This document shows positions 1 through 12,129 of a stretch of 64,000 nt of DNA, one piece after another. The stretch spans positions 69,635,916 through 69,699,915 of the forward strand of contig CM049315.1 in the NCBI GenBank assembly GCA_026874595.1, in the 5' to 3' direction. The notes beneath the pieces were generated by a model, which worked only from the letters and a program-made list of their open reading frames with translations, did not search any database and was not told where the DNA came from. A program made the position numbers and the translations under genes. Every line of letters begins with the position of its first letter. Positions within the stretch are counted from its first letter, which is position 1. This DNA is from Sipunculus nudus (taxonomy: Eukaryota; Annelida; Sipuncula; Golfingiida; Sipunculidae).

Positions 1-1854
1 AAATTCTAATTTTACACTTCTATCATAGAGAGACCCATTACAGAGATAACAAGAAAAAAAAAGAAATAAAACGTAAGCCACTAAGAAAAAAACTACAAAA
101 AGAAAGTTTGCGATTGCAATACTTAATTTATAATTTATCTTCAGTTTAAAGCTGTCATTTCCTCAATGTTGGAAAACAGTTTAATTTGGATGTTTACTTT
201 AATTGGTCCACTTATAAAGCTGTACGTTTAGATACGTGGGCAAAAAAACTACACTTTATTGCAAATGATTATCTTTGTTAATATTGTCTAGGGTGATTTC
301 ATGCTGTTTCCTGTAGATACAAATATCTGCAGAACTATTATAACTGATATGCATGAATATTTAAAAATTGAGCCTCAGTTTCGTGACCATATTTGCATAT
401 TCCGATGTATAGAAGACTAAAATACAAGCATTAAAGTGGTAATTTATTAATTTGCTATCAATAGATCTAAAGATATAGCAGTTTATGTTTCCCCTACCCC
501 TAAAAGCCTTCTTTTAAAGCAGCCATGGCCATGGCTAATGACGTCATTCTTCGATTTAATGCCGGTTTACCAGAAGTTTACCACCTTTTTTTTTGTTACG
601 TCGAATAGTCAGGTTCACGAATATAATATGGGTAGTAATATAAGGGACACATTTTGCACACGGGAACCTCACCAACTAATGAACTATTGGCGTGTGCCAC
701 AGAAGTAATACTTTTCAAATCGAATCGGTCATATGGTATATTGACGTCATGTAGCCTTAATATATTCTATGTAAACCTGTAATGACATTAAATACAAATT
801 TTACCTTCTTTGCTTTCATATGCTTAAACAGGTGTGAAGATCGGACCAGTGAAAGCAAATCTGTTGTCATGTTTTTCCATCACCTGATTTTCTTTGCCGA
901 TATTTTTGTCAAAATGACATTTGTGTTTGCTGAGTTTAGAGGCCTCTAATAGACATTAAGCTACTCATTTGGCACTACTATGATACAGTAATGAAAAGTA
1001 TGGGTAATTATCTTTCTAAAAAGCTATGATAAAATTTGCCACCTTTTGATACAAAAATCATGAGTCACTGTTCTAACATCGTCAGAAGGTACGTAGGGGT
1101 GGATGTTTTGAAACGTAACTAGGGCAATTGAAGTACAACCACCATGTTGTATAAATATTCCTTAAATGATTAAGATGTGTAACCTCAGGTGTATAAACAA
1201 AAACAATTATGGTAATGACTGTTAATGACTTGGTATCTTAAAGAAACAATGGCTTTATTGTATATATTGTTACAATAGTTCAAGAAATGTTACTTCACCA
1301 TATGCTCATTATTGGAGAATATGTTATTTGAACGACATACATAACGTCTAACGATGATACAACGTGTTGATATACGCAATACGCATCTGTATAGATCTAT
1401 TACTATTAAGTACGATATAATATTTGTCTCAAGGGCTTTTTTGTGACCCGACTGGTCTGGTGTTGTAGTAGACATGACGGCCAATGATAGTCCGAGTCTA
1501 ATGTCGTGAGGGACGTGCAACTCGATAAGTGCAACTACTTACTACAGTGCACCAACGTTAAGACAACCCTGAAGACTGAAACATGATGGGCGAGGACATA
1601 CTTTTTTTGTTCTAAGTCGCTTCAGACCTTTCGCCTGGTTGAGCCCCGCCCAATCTCCACCTTGGTTGTTGCTTAGTATCTGAAACGGATAAACAGGTGT
1701 TCATTAATATAAGAAATACTCATCCAAATCGATCCTGGATGTCTCCACCAGTAGAAAGAAACTGACCAATAAAAGATGATTTGCCATGGAGTGAAGTGTA
1801 CTTTTGAAAATTGGGTCAAGGTAAAACATTTTGTGCTTTTTTTTCACCTTTCAT
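1..1854. other. Non-coding, no gene recognised
   Basis: AT-rich sequence with stops in all frames; the only longer reading frame (minus strand, 1290-1520) has no recognisable domain, signal or splice context. Around 340-510 there is a possible very diverged relative of the repeat at 1855-2240: it shares 'caatagatc' and a run of 'cccctacccctaaaa', but the alignment is too patchy to call. Confidence 0.5.
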
Positions 1855-2240
1855 TATATTAGTCAATGGGCCAAGTGCTCATTTTCCACATATTGGTACC
1901 ACCCAGGGTGGCAAAACTTAAGTGAGTTTTTCTTAAAGATCTATGTCTATAGATGATATTTTGGTATGATAACTGATCCAGAATGGTAGCCTAGTCATAG
2001 TTATCCGCTATTGAATTTATTGACCCTGCATGAAAATTTAAACTTTAATCTGCATCGACTTTTCCACAGTATTTAATTAAGAACTTCATGAATACAAAAT
2101 ATATCATAAAAAATTGAGTCTCAGTAGAGAGGTAAGACCCAGACATCAAGGCTAATGGGGTGTCAGATGTGGCAGTTTTATGCATCAGTGGCAGATACTA
2201 ATATTTACCCCTACCCCTTTAAAACAGTTGAAATTTATAA
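1855..2240 (+). repeat. Dispersed repeat, copy A (inverted partner at 5840-6215)
   Basis: This segment aligns to the reverse complement of 5840-6215 over about 370 bases. Shared blocks include 'gatattggtac' type sequence, 'ggtggcaaaact', 'tcgacttttccacagta', 'catgaatacaaaatat', 'cagtggcagatactaatat' and 'tttacccctaccccttt'. Copies differ by many substitutions and small indels. No reading frame is shared, so a non-autonomous transposon or SINE-like interspersed repeat is the likely nature; ends and target duplications were not resolved. Confidence 0.75.
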
Positions 2241-2294
2241 TAAGATTGCAGTTTCGGTATTGCCTTTTATTCTTTGATTGAATAAGGTATTGTC

Positions 2295-2325
<31 letters not shown>

Positions 2326-5300
2326 AAGGCTTACACTAAGGGTGATCCTTGAACAAGGCACCCATTGATCACCGTGCTCAGCTGAATTTGAAACATAAGG
2401 GTAGAATCTAAAATAATATACAATAGAGATTAAGAGGAAGAGGTAATATAGACCATGATTGGTTGATACAATTGGTTTGTATTGATGAGTAAGAATCTGT
2501 TGCAAATGATATTTTTGTGACCTGACCATGTGTTTCCTAATGTAGAAACTGAAGCATGTGAGCAGTTTCTGAACATGGGATCCATATTATTACCACGATC
2601 ATTGGTTGGCATGATACATTGTTGACAGTTCAGCAGTTTACACATTTGTTCAATGAGATTTATTTTTTTGATAATAAATTATTACACATATATATACTTT
2701 ATCTAAAATGTATACAGTTGCAATATAACTGATATCCACATGTGCAAGGACTTCGTGGTTTTGATGGTTGTGGAGGTGGTGTAGGGGGGAACTGATGGGG
2801 TTACAAAATTCCATGTTTATACATACAGGATATTCAATGATTCACATAGCTGATCAATTTATGTTCCATTATCCTGATGCAAGAATATATTTCAATAATA
2901 TTTTTATGTTTTCTAATACTATTTTTTAATAATAAAATTTACACATTTGCAACAAAACTAATGTCACCATGCACAGACGTGAGGAATCAATTGCAGGGAA
3001 GGTGGAATGGTGGGAATAACAACATCTCTGCATATACATACAGGACAAACAAAGCCGTATTTCCCATTCTGCTGAGGCAGGAAAATAATGAACAAATGTT
3101 CATTGGATCCTCATTTTTATTACATCATTTTTCACCCCTTGAATTACTATTTATCCCCCGCCTCAGCGGAACGGGGGGGGGGGGGGGATATAGTGATCAA
3201 ATCCGTCTGTCTCTATGTCCATCTGTCCATAAACGATTGTAATTCGACACGATATCTAAAAGTTTTACACAGATCTACTTTAATTGTGGTAGCAGGTGCA
3301 TCTTATAGATCTCCAGAGCTGATTAGGTTTTGGTCACAAATTATTTTTGTTTTTTTTTTATGAGTTTGTTAATACAAAATTTTGAAATTACAGATGTGAC
3401 ACTATTTTTAAAAGTTTTTAATGGGAGCAAGTTCTTATTATGGTAGAAAGTGAATTTTATGGGTCTCCAGAGATGATTAGGTTTTGTTCACACTTGGTTC
3501 CTTGTTGGATTTTTATATATTCTTAATTCTTTTGAATTTTCAATTAATTTTGAAATCCTAAACTTTTTATATGCAATGCCAGATAAAGAGAACCAGCATT
3601 CTAATGCATGTCTCCTTAAGATGACGGGCATATCTAAAAGTTCTCCTGCTTCGAACAGGTTTAGGTCACAAGTTGATGGATTTTCGGACTTCTCTATGAA
3701 TTTTTATATGTAATGACAAATATTTATGTACAAGGCAGTATCATACAAAGTGTTACAAAAATCCACTTGTAATAAACGAGGCATGTATATGTTTTTACTT
3801 AATGTTTTAAGGTGCATTCTAAGTTTCTATTGTGATTTCTTTTCTACATTTTTGTCATATTCCAGTACACATTTCTCACATAAGTCACTTTCCATATTGG
3901 CAGCAGATTAGGTTCTCAGAGTCAGCTTGCACCAACTTGACCTTTATTGTTATTGGTCAATTTTGTGACTGTGTGTATGTACAATTTACTCAAAATCCCG
4001 TTTAGCGGGATATACAGTCCTCTGGACATTTTCTAGTTTAAGAACAGTTTTTTTTATTGGAGTAGAAACAGCATTAAAATAAAGTATCACAGGGCAAACA
4101 ATACAATTACTACGTAACACTTGGGGTGGGGCGGGGGGGGGGGGGGGGTTTGGGTAGAGGATGATACGAAAATAACTGTACACCTGTCACAGCAGCAGGG
4201 ATCTCCCCCAAGTGACCCGTTCAAATCAGGTACCCTGGCACAGCTGACCAGAAGAGGTCTGCCTGCAACTTGGAACATGCAAGTGAATACAAAAGAGCCC
4301 ACACAAATTCAATAATTAGCCCAATTTTGTCGCTTTTATTTTCAAATTTCAGATATAAAATAAATACTCACGTTTACATGCTGTAAAAATTAAATCAACA
4401 CTTCCTAGAGGGTGGAAAACATGCCATGGTCAAAGGTGGGCAAAATGTAAGGTACTGATTTAATTTTTATGCTAATAACATAAACATTCACAACATCCAG
4501 ATCTAATTTTGGGTATCAAATTAAACCTTGATTAAACAATGTTATATACCTAAAACGTGTGTGAAGCCTAAAGATTGTCATGTTAAGTGAGTAAATATCT
4601 TTCATGATATTTTACAAAGTGTGCTTTTTTATAAGGCAAAAAAAATTAAAGAAATAACGCGTTATATATTTTAATTTTTGGCATGTATATAGGAATTATA
4701 TAGGAAAATAGTTGTGGTAAATATTAAGAAAAACGGATAAGTTAATGTTAGGTAGTCCTGAAGTGTGCTAATAAGTTTTTAATTGAAAATGGAGGTTCCC
4801 CTTTATTTCTAGAAGGAGTGAAACCCCAATGACCCATTTTTGGGTTTGACAGGATATTTCGGGGACATCTCATAGTATGCCGGATTTTGGAAAATGAACC
4901 AAAACTATAGCTGAGATGATTTATAGTCAGCTTAGTTATATTCTGTGTTGAGGCTGCATTGGTTCGCAAAAAATGTCATCAGGTAGGGAGGAATAAATAT
5001 TTTTCTAAAGCAGAATCTCGAGTTTACTATAACGATATATAGTATATTTGACATGTATGTCATAATACATACCTGTACTCCAATCAATCCTCGCATCGCA
5101 TACCATTGAAACCTGCACAACAAGTATCTCTGAATATATATTGTGTTTTATTATAAGCATATTATCTTGTACTTGGGTTCAAAATGTTTTAGTACTTGCT
5201 ATGTACATGTATACGTGTCATAAATACATGTATATTAAAAAAGTAATCAAGTACTTAACTAATAATCTAATAAAGGTCAAGCATGTTATCATGTAACCAT

Positions 5301-5839
5301 AATGCCTCTTGAATATCCCTTTGAACAGGCTCGCCTTAGGCCTGTAGGTCTTGTTCTGGATCTCACACGGATTTGCAGACGGTTTTATTTGTATGTCAGT
5401 GTATGCAAGTACAATGTATGCCAGCGCCAGAATTGTATGAATGCAAGTGAAGATCAGAAACATGAAGGATGGTGTCAAATGAACTTTTATTTAATAAGAG
5501 TCACCGCCTATTCAGGAGGGAGAATATATAAAATGTTAATATATGTAAAACATAAAATATACATATAACAGAACTTTTTTGAAAGTTGAAACCATATATT
5601 GAATGTCGGTATCCAGATTATGCTAATCACCTTGCGCAAATACCTTTGACAGCCTGTATCTGACATGGAATGGCATGACCAATATAAGTCCTTCATTTTG
5701 CATGATATTTCATGCAACAGTTAAGAAAATCACACACAAAATATCCAGTACTGTCCTAAGCAAATCATGATAGAGTTAAAAACCTTAACGAAACAAGCAT
5801 AGGTTCCACATTAGGAGCTGACAAAAATAGAAATACAGA
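2241..5839. other. Non-coding stretch with G-homopolymers and weak internal repeats
   Basis: No convincing exon is seen. There are two long G runs, 3173-3187 (15 G) and 4133-4148 (16 G), each adjoining C/G-rich short motifs. Between about 3290 and 3680 a diverged motif recurs three times, of the form 'tctccagagctgattaggttttggtcac', 'tctccagagatgattaggttttg' and 'cgaacaggtttaggtcac', suggesting remnants of one dispersed repeat. Reading frames here (for example 2877-3242) run through homopolymers and low-complexity sequence and are not credible genes. Confidence 0.5.
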
Positions 5840-6215
5840 ACTTTCGACAGTTTTAAGGGGTAGGGGTAAATATTAGTTTAAAACTAGGGGTAAATATTAG
5901 TGTCTGCCACTGTTTATAAAAGCTTAAAACTACCATATTTGTCACACAATTAAAAGCCCCAGATCTTAGCTATCTATTGACACCAAATTTGTAATAATAT
6001 ATTTTGTATTCATGAATTTTTAACTGAATACTGTGGAAAGTCGATGTAGCTTAAAGTTTAAATTTCCTGAAGAGTCACTAGATCCAGTAGCGGATGACTA
6101 CTCTTCAACTCTTGATCAGTTATTATACCAATACATCATCTAAAGACACAGACCTTAAAAAAAGTTTTGCCACCGTAGGTAGTACCAATATCTGCTCTGG
6201 GCCATGGACTATATT
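5840..6215 (-). repeat. Dispersed repeat, copy B (inverted partner of 1855-2240)
   Basis: The reverse complement aligns end to end with 1855-2240. This copy carries an extra local duplication of the 'aggggtaaatattag' end motif (5856-5871 and 5886-5901). The two copies are about 3.6 kb apart and in opposite orientation, so they could pair as a long imperfect hairpin or recombine to invert the intervening DNA. Confidence 0.75.
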
Positions 6216-7470
6216 ACTCCAGATCAAGCGCAATCGCGGTCGTAAAAATATGGCAGAAAAATCTGGCTGATTATTCGTACATGCCAAAGAAAGAGTTAAA
6301 AATGTAATTTTAGACTTGTTTTTAAACCTATTTATTTTACATGGATTGTATAATATTTATAATCACTGATGGTAGGGAATCTCCATGGCACAGATCAAGG
6401 CGTCCGAAAGTGCAGGAGAAACGAGGACCTTGAGAAGAACTACAACCCTCTGTCATAGCTTACCCGGGTATCGGACCCGACTCGCTGTAGCAGGCAATGG
6501 GCTGCACTGTGCTCAGATTCACAGCGGATAAGTTGTGTTTTAAACAGACTGTGGATCTGGATTAAGATATTTATCTTTGGTGTCACAATTTCACAGAAAT
6601 GAGAGAAAATTGTTTTATACCGATACTGATATTCTGTAAAGAGGTGACAAAATGCTGATAAAATTTGTTTGGATACATTCTTCATTCCCTTGAAATATTA
6701 TATCCTTTAAAGCAGAATTGTCATTTCTATCATGATAGTAATTTTGACTGACACACAGCGAACACTCACATACGTTCAAGCACAGGAGCCTGTCAAAAAT
6801 GAAAGCCATAAAAGCCCTAGAATAAGAGATAAAACCCATTCTGACATATAGAGTTTCCTTGACTGTTTAATAATAGCACGTATAGACTAAGTCACATTAT
6901 TGACCCGTTGAATTTAAGACAGCTTTACTATCGTTGGTAAACTAAACACTTTGTTAAGAGTTACAGTACACCACTGCATGGCTCTGGCCATTTACAGGCT
7001 TAATTTCAAAATCACTTATGGAAATACACCATATCATATATATGACAAAATGGTATATATATATACAATGCGCATGCGCTAAAATATGAAAGACGCACTT
7101 GAAAATACTTTAAAAAGGTGACCGTGGTGCATTATCCTGTCCACATTAAAGAACTCCTGTCTGACAGGTATTTTGGGGTTCAAGAATTGCTAATATAACA
7201 ATGCTTTACTCAATATGATTGTGCGAGATCTGTTCAAATTGTGCAATTGAGCATTTCACAAGAGGGGATATGTTAAAAAAGTGATATGAGTTATTTGTAT
7301 TTTTTCAGAAAAGGAATATCGCGTTATTGTGATTTCTATATATACTCGACAAAAATACTTAAGCAAGGCTTGCATATTCAAATGGACTGTCCAATTTTCA
7401 TTAAGTGCTCAATGTGGAGTTAATAGATTGTCCCTGCAGTTACGTATGATTATAACACACTATACACAAA
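6216..7470. other. Non-coding, nothing recognised
   Basis: AT-rich sequence with a short (TA) tract near 7053-7065. Reading frames on the minus strand at 6440-6839 show no domain, signal peptide or repeat structure and overlap each other in different frames. Confidence 0.4.
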
Positions 7471-7621
7471 TGTGCGATGTAACATATTTCTATTGATTAA
7501 TGTTCAGTACATCTATATTGACTATCAGACCATTGTAAACCATTACTGTCCCATTCAATGCACGTTTTGCACTAAGGAAGTGCAGATATGCATATACGCT
7601 TACAGACTTCGTGAAGTATAT

Positions 7622-7737
7622 ATGATTGCAGCAAAATACAAGATGGTTTTACATGGCTGTATGTGCTTCATTTTTCTATTGATGTTACAGGTACTTCCTG
7701 CTTGCCAGAATGGTCAATTGGATAACAGGCCCTTAAC
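7622..7737 (+). CDS. Candidate signal-peptide reading frame cut by LTR 1
   Basis: From ATG at 7622 (or the internal ATG at 7643) the frame reads a short positively charged N-terminus, then a hydrophobic core (CMCFIFLLMLQVLPAC), then QNGQLDNRP, which is a textbook secretory signal peptide with a plausible cleavage after the Ala/Cys. The frame enters the first LTR at 7738 and ends inside it. No continuation on the far side of the array (after 35586) was found. It may be the first coding exon of a host gene broken by the insertion, or a chance frame; no start context or homology settles it. Confidence 0.25.
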
Positions 7738-8308
7738 TGTCACGAGAACATCATCCGGTAAGAAACTGCACAAAACCAAATCTTTGGAGTTAAAAAAATG
7801 TTTATTCAAATGTAATTACTCAAACTAGAAACGCCTGAAAAGGAAAGGCTATACATATCTAGAAAAAAAGTATCCCAACCTCTCTTGAAATTTACTCTAA
7901 CAATAAGGATATAATAAACCCGGGAGAGCAGTCATTTTGCGAGCGATAATTAAGCCCATAGCTTTGATGAACAATGTTTCGAATGGAAAACGGCCATCAT
8001 TGCTGCTCCTGGACGAGCGAAGCTTCCCTGTACACTCTGCCATGTTTGTTTTCCCCTCAGGTACCTGTGCCCCCCGGTGCGTGCGTGCGCGTGTGTCACA
8101 GCGTTCTCTGTAGGCTCCCACGAGGGTTCCTCCGAAATTTACCCGTACTCGCCTCTAAAGTTAAGCCGGGCATTTGTTCGCTTTTCTTACAGTATTCAAG
8201 TGTTTTTGGTTCAAGACCCGTTCACTGTGTCTCAAGCCTTTCAAGCGCTCTCTCAGCCTCTCAAGCGCTCTCTTCCGTATTATTAAAACAAGAAAATCAA
8301 CTGTGACA
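7738..8308 (-). repeat. LTR 1 (left outer LTR, internally deleted)
   Basis: It starts TGTCACGAGAAC and ends CTGTGACA. At 571 bp it is about 370 bp shorter than the inner LTRs: it lacks the (TA)n tract and the ~300 bp block corresponding to 12213-12513. With LTR 7 it shares alleles the inner LTRs lack: 'gagaacatcatccgg', 'aaatgtaattactc' and 'ccaacctctcttgaaattta'. This marks the two outer LTRs as the likely original pair. Confidence 0.9.
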
Positions 8309-8325
8309 TTCTCTCCTCTCTTTTA
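8309..8325 (-). other. Polypurine tract of unit 1 (equivalent in every unit)
   Basis: The minus strand reads TAAAAGAGAGGAGAGAA immediately next to the 3' LTR, the expected plus-strand primer of an LTR retroelement. Equivalent tracts lie at 12856-12872, 17404-17420, 21949-21965, 26492-26508 and 30992-31008. Their position fixes the LTR edge at ...TGACA. Confidence 0.85.
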
Positions 8326-8541
8326 GAGGCTTCTATAGCCGAGCATACTAGTACGAATTGAATTCGTTCATAAACACATTTCTGTTAAACATTGTTTAGA
8401 AAAAAAACTCATATAAATACAAAGGATCAGTTACTCCGTATCCAGTTGTCACTGATATGCCACATAACACATTTACTTTATCAAACTAACCTTAACAACT
8501 ACTGAACTGGCAAATAAGTAAAAAAATCATCTTTTCCCAAT

Positions 8542-9940
8542 TTAGATACGGCTTAAAAAATCTGGACCACTGTTCTGGCGAACTGATACAGTAACCACAC
8601 TAAACCTGTACTTCTGCAAGAGCATAGCCCAGTGCATGATCCTGCGGTTTATAACTTTGGCCTGGTTTATATATGCTAAGGGTTTGTGGTCCTTGCGCAG
8701 TTCAAAACGGCATCCGTACAAGTAAATGTCAAATTTTTGTATGGCCCATACAATGGCCAAGCATTCCCGTTCTATGGTTGAATAGTTTTGCTCCTGTGGA
8801 AGCAATTTACGGTTTGCGTATGCGATCGGGAAACATCCCCCCTCAATTTCATGGATCAGGAGAGCCCCTAGTCCTGTTTAGGACGCATCGGTTTGCAACA
8901 CAAAAGGGTAACAGAAGTCCAGTAACATGAGAATTGGGGGTTGTTCTAGAGCCCCTTTTAGTGCAAAAACACTGTTCCATGGACATGTTCTCACTTTACC
9001 TTGTCTGGCCAACCCTTCTTAACTAATTCGGTCAGCGGTGTTGCGATTTCAGAAAACTTGGGCACAAATTTTCGGTAATATCCAACAAGGCCTAAGAAGG
9101 ATTTAAGTTCCTTCTTGGTTTTTGGTCGGAAGCTACTTGCTATTTTCTTTACCAAGGAGGAGTTAGTTCCCAGCGATCCCTCGCCAACGTTATCCAAAAA
9201 CTCTAAGGTTTAATACCCAAAGTAACATTTTGACGGCCGGCAGCCAGATTATCCCTTCTTAATGACTCTAGGACTTGTTTCACCTTACTGAGTTGGAAGA
9301 GTTGGAAAATATCAGAATATCGTCAACATAGTTCACGACGCCGTCCATATGACCAAACAGTATCCGCATCATACGCGTAAATACCGCTGGGGCATTCACA
9401 AGCCCTAAGGGCATGTATTTAAACTGAAAAAGTCCATCTGGTGAAGTGAAAGCGGTCAGTGGTTTTGCAGATTTCGACAGAGGTATCTGCCAGTAACCCT
9501 TTGTTAGATCTTGTTTGCTAAAATAGCTACTACGTGCTAGTTTGACAAACATTTCTTCTGGATTTGGAATGGGTTCTTAGTCGAAAACTGTTACTCTATT
9601 TAGTTTTCGAAAGTCTATACAAAATCTTTTTGAGCCATCCTTATAGTTTACAAGGACTATCGGATAAGCATAGGCAGACTGTGACCTTTCAATAATCCCC
9701 ATTTTCACCATAATAAGAGAACCATTGAAACGCTCGACCATGCCGTTGCAGATTGGATGGTAAGGACGGGGAACTTCGTAACTGTTCCATCGATAAGGAC
9801 TATCGTTTGTCTATCTGATCTGAATTGACAAAGTCTGCTTTGACCACTACAGAACAACTGCCTGTGTCTCACAGGACGGAGACATCACACCTGCGTTTGT
9901 TTAGTCTACCACGGGTAACAGGCATCTGCAGATCTACTTT
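8542..9940 (-). pseudogene. Unit 1 pol remnant: protease - integrase scrap - RT - RNase H
   Basis: Order on the minus strand: an aspartic protease segment with DTG at 9860-9868, preceded by an in-frame TGA, and a following TIVLIDGTV strand. An abrupt junction then leads into an integrase end motif YHPICNGMVERFNGSL (9721-9762). A second junction leads into RT at VKMGIIERSQSAYAYPIVLV. RT shows KRFCIDFRKLN, LTKGYWQIPL, FQFKYMPLGL and catalytic YVDD (9319-9330); a TAA at 9577-9579 interrupts it. The connection and RNase H follow (LQTDAS with TAA at 8878-8880, then ERECLAIVWA, KDHKPLAYI, GPDFLSRI) and end at 8542. No integrase follows RNase H, so the integrase-before-RT order is genuine. Most of protease, integrase and the RT N-terminus have been deleted. 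Confidence 0.88.
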
Positions 9941-10103
9941 ACGGCCCTGCTTTAAGGCCATTTTTAAGAATTTCAACTCATGGCCACACTTAAAGTTAAG
10001 TGATCAGTATGATCTACACAACACTTTAACAGTAACACATGCTGCCGAAGGTTCCGGGTTTGGGACTGACTCATTCGAGGTTTCCTGATTGGACCCTATC
10101 TCA

Positions 10104-11129
10104 CTATGACTGGGTTGCATCAAAATCTGTACATCTTGACCCTGCTACTAAAGCCTGACCAGAATGCATACGACGGCTAGGCTTCGATTTACAGTCTCTA
10201 GCCATATGTATGGGGGATCCACAGACGAAACATGTCCTTTGTGGATTCTGCCCCTTCCCCTCCGTTCCCTTAATCTGAGGCACTATGTTACGTTAAAGGT
10301 CTTTCCCCTGATCACCCTGACCAAACTTAGTGGCGTTACGGTTGACTGAGCCTCCTCTAACCTGCCCTATGAAGCTACTGATAACGTGAACTTCCGTGTA
10401 TTTTTCTGCTTAAGAGGTCATATCATCAATTGACCGACATTGTCGCTCCCTCAGAAAACATTTAAGTTCTTTACTACAACATGATAAAAACTGTTCCCTT
10501 AGGATGATATCTACGAGTCTTTCATAGTCATCACAAACCTCTGCCATATCTAACCATTTACGTAGGTATCCACCTATTCCAGCAATAAACTGCATAGGGG
10601 CTTCTATCCGTTCTGGCCTTGACGATCTAAATATCAGCCTGAACCCCTCTTCTGTCAAATGGAACTTTCTCATTAAAGCGGCTTTTGCTTTATCGTACAC
10701 CAGTGCATCGGATGTGTCCATCCTAGTATACACGTCCAAGGCCCTACCTTTTAATAATACACTTAACTGCAAGGCCCAGCCTTCCTTTGGCCAATCCAGC
10801 CCTTGTGCTAATATCTCAAACCTTTCTAAGTATGCGTCAATACTATCCTTACTTTCATCAAATACCGGAATTTTGAGCGCTAGGGCCACTAAACCGGATT
10901 CTTTTCTATTTGAGCCCTCCAATTAGTGTCTACCCTTTTGTTTTTATATCTCTTTTCCTTTTTCCATCCTCAATTTCTCTGTCTCAGTTCTCTGTGTTTC
11001 CTGACCGTGTTCTCTCTGCCTTACCCTTTCGTCTCTTTCTCTGTCTTGTTGCTCTTTAATAAAAGCCCTTAGCTACTGGCCCTCATAGCCTAGCTGCCTT
11101 CCTACTGCTGCAATTCGTTTTAACTCCAT
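10104..11129 (-). pseudogene. Unit 1 gag (Gmr1-like, SCAN-ancestor type), inactivated
   Basis: The frame runs from ATG at 11129 to the stop at 10104 (342 codons) in one continuous phase. An N-terminal charged coil (GRQLGYEGQ, then RAFIKEQQDRERDERVRQRE) precedes the capsid region at 10410-10922. That region has FDESKDSIDAYLERFE, an ALDVYTRM helix, LTEEGF and LREQFL...LKCFLRERQ. A CCHC zinc knuckle CFVCGSPIHMARDC sits at 10191-10232. The capsid part closely resembles the gypsy gag lineage from which vertebrate SCAN domains are thought to derive (Gmr1-like). In-frame stops at 11073-11075, 10944-10946, 10923-10925, 10410-10412 and 10293-10295 prevent translation. Gag would form the cytoplasmic virus-like particle. 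Confidence 0.88.
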
Positions 11130-11918
11130 CTCTAAAAATCAGTTTAGGGTAAACTTATATATTCTCAGTATGCCTAAATCGCATTCAATTACCCAAAGTA
11201 TTCTGTATAACCGCTTACGGTTCTCAACCGCTCACGGTTCTCCTAACAAATGCTGAACAGGACAAGATAACGTAGTCTCAAACTAACTTACCTATAGGCA
11301 TATATGTGCAGCACTCCAGGTCACCTTAAGATTACCCACGTACACTCCCATACTAACGTATGTGCAGGACTTATATGTCCAACAAACACTATTGTATCCC
11401 TTGCTAATGTAATATTTTATACCTTCTGATGCTAACACATCAATACTAGCTAACGCATATCTGGTACTATCGTACCCCTACATGTAGCTAGATAAATATC
11501 GACCCACAACTAGCAATCCGTTGCTAGATAAGGGAAGTATTGTTTAGGACTGTTTTCCCCTCCAACAATTCCACCATCAAACTGATGCTTGGACATAACT
11601 CAAGAGGGGTCACTTAACTTACCGAAGTTTAGGTATATCAGTTACAAGATTACAAGTCAATCTGAATTATCCAGGCCAAAACATAAACATTAACTCAACT
11701 GCAATACATTTAAAAACCAAATATAATCTTAATTATTCAGGACAAAATATAAAATTATTGAGTTAATTAGGTCCCAGTCTGGGGCCTAGTGTGAGCACAG
11801 TTCAAGTTATAGTGGTCCAAATTTTTTTTCAACACCGAAATTACACCGCGACATTGCTACTTAATGTAATTCTGGCAGTTTCAATAGAAATAACCGATCT
11901 CGGTAGGACAGCCAGTTG

Positions 11919-12030
11919 TCACGAGAATATCATCCGGTAAGAAACTGCACAAAACCAAATCTTTGGAGTTAAAAAAAATGTTTATTCAAATGTAATAACT
12001 CAAACTTCAAACCCCTCCAAAGGAAAGGCT

Positions 12031-12091
<61 letters not shown>

Positions 12092-12097
12092 CGTACC

Positions 12098-12129
<32 letters not shown>

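Noticed and set aside
10714-10926. Plus-strand reading frame (70-118 residues in different units) conserved in all six units
   Set aside because: It is the exact antisense of the gag capsid segment; conservation follows from unit identity, not from selection on the frame.
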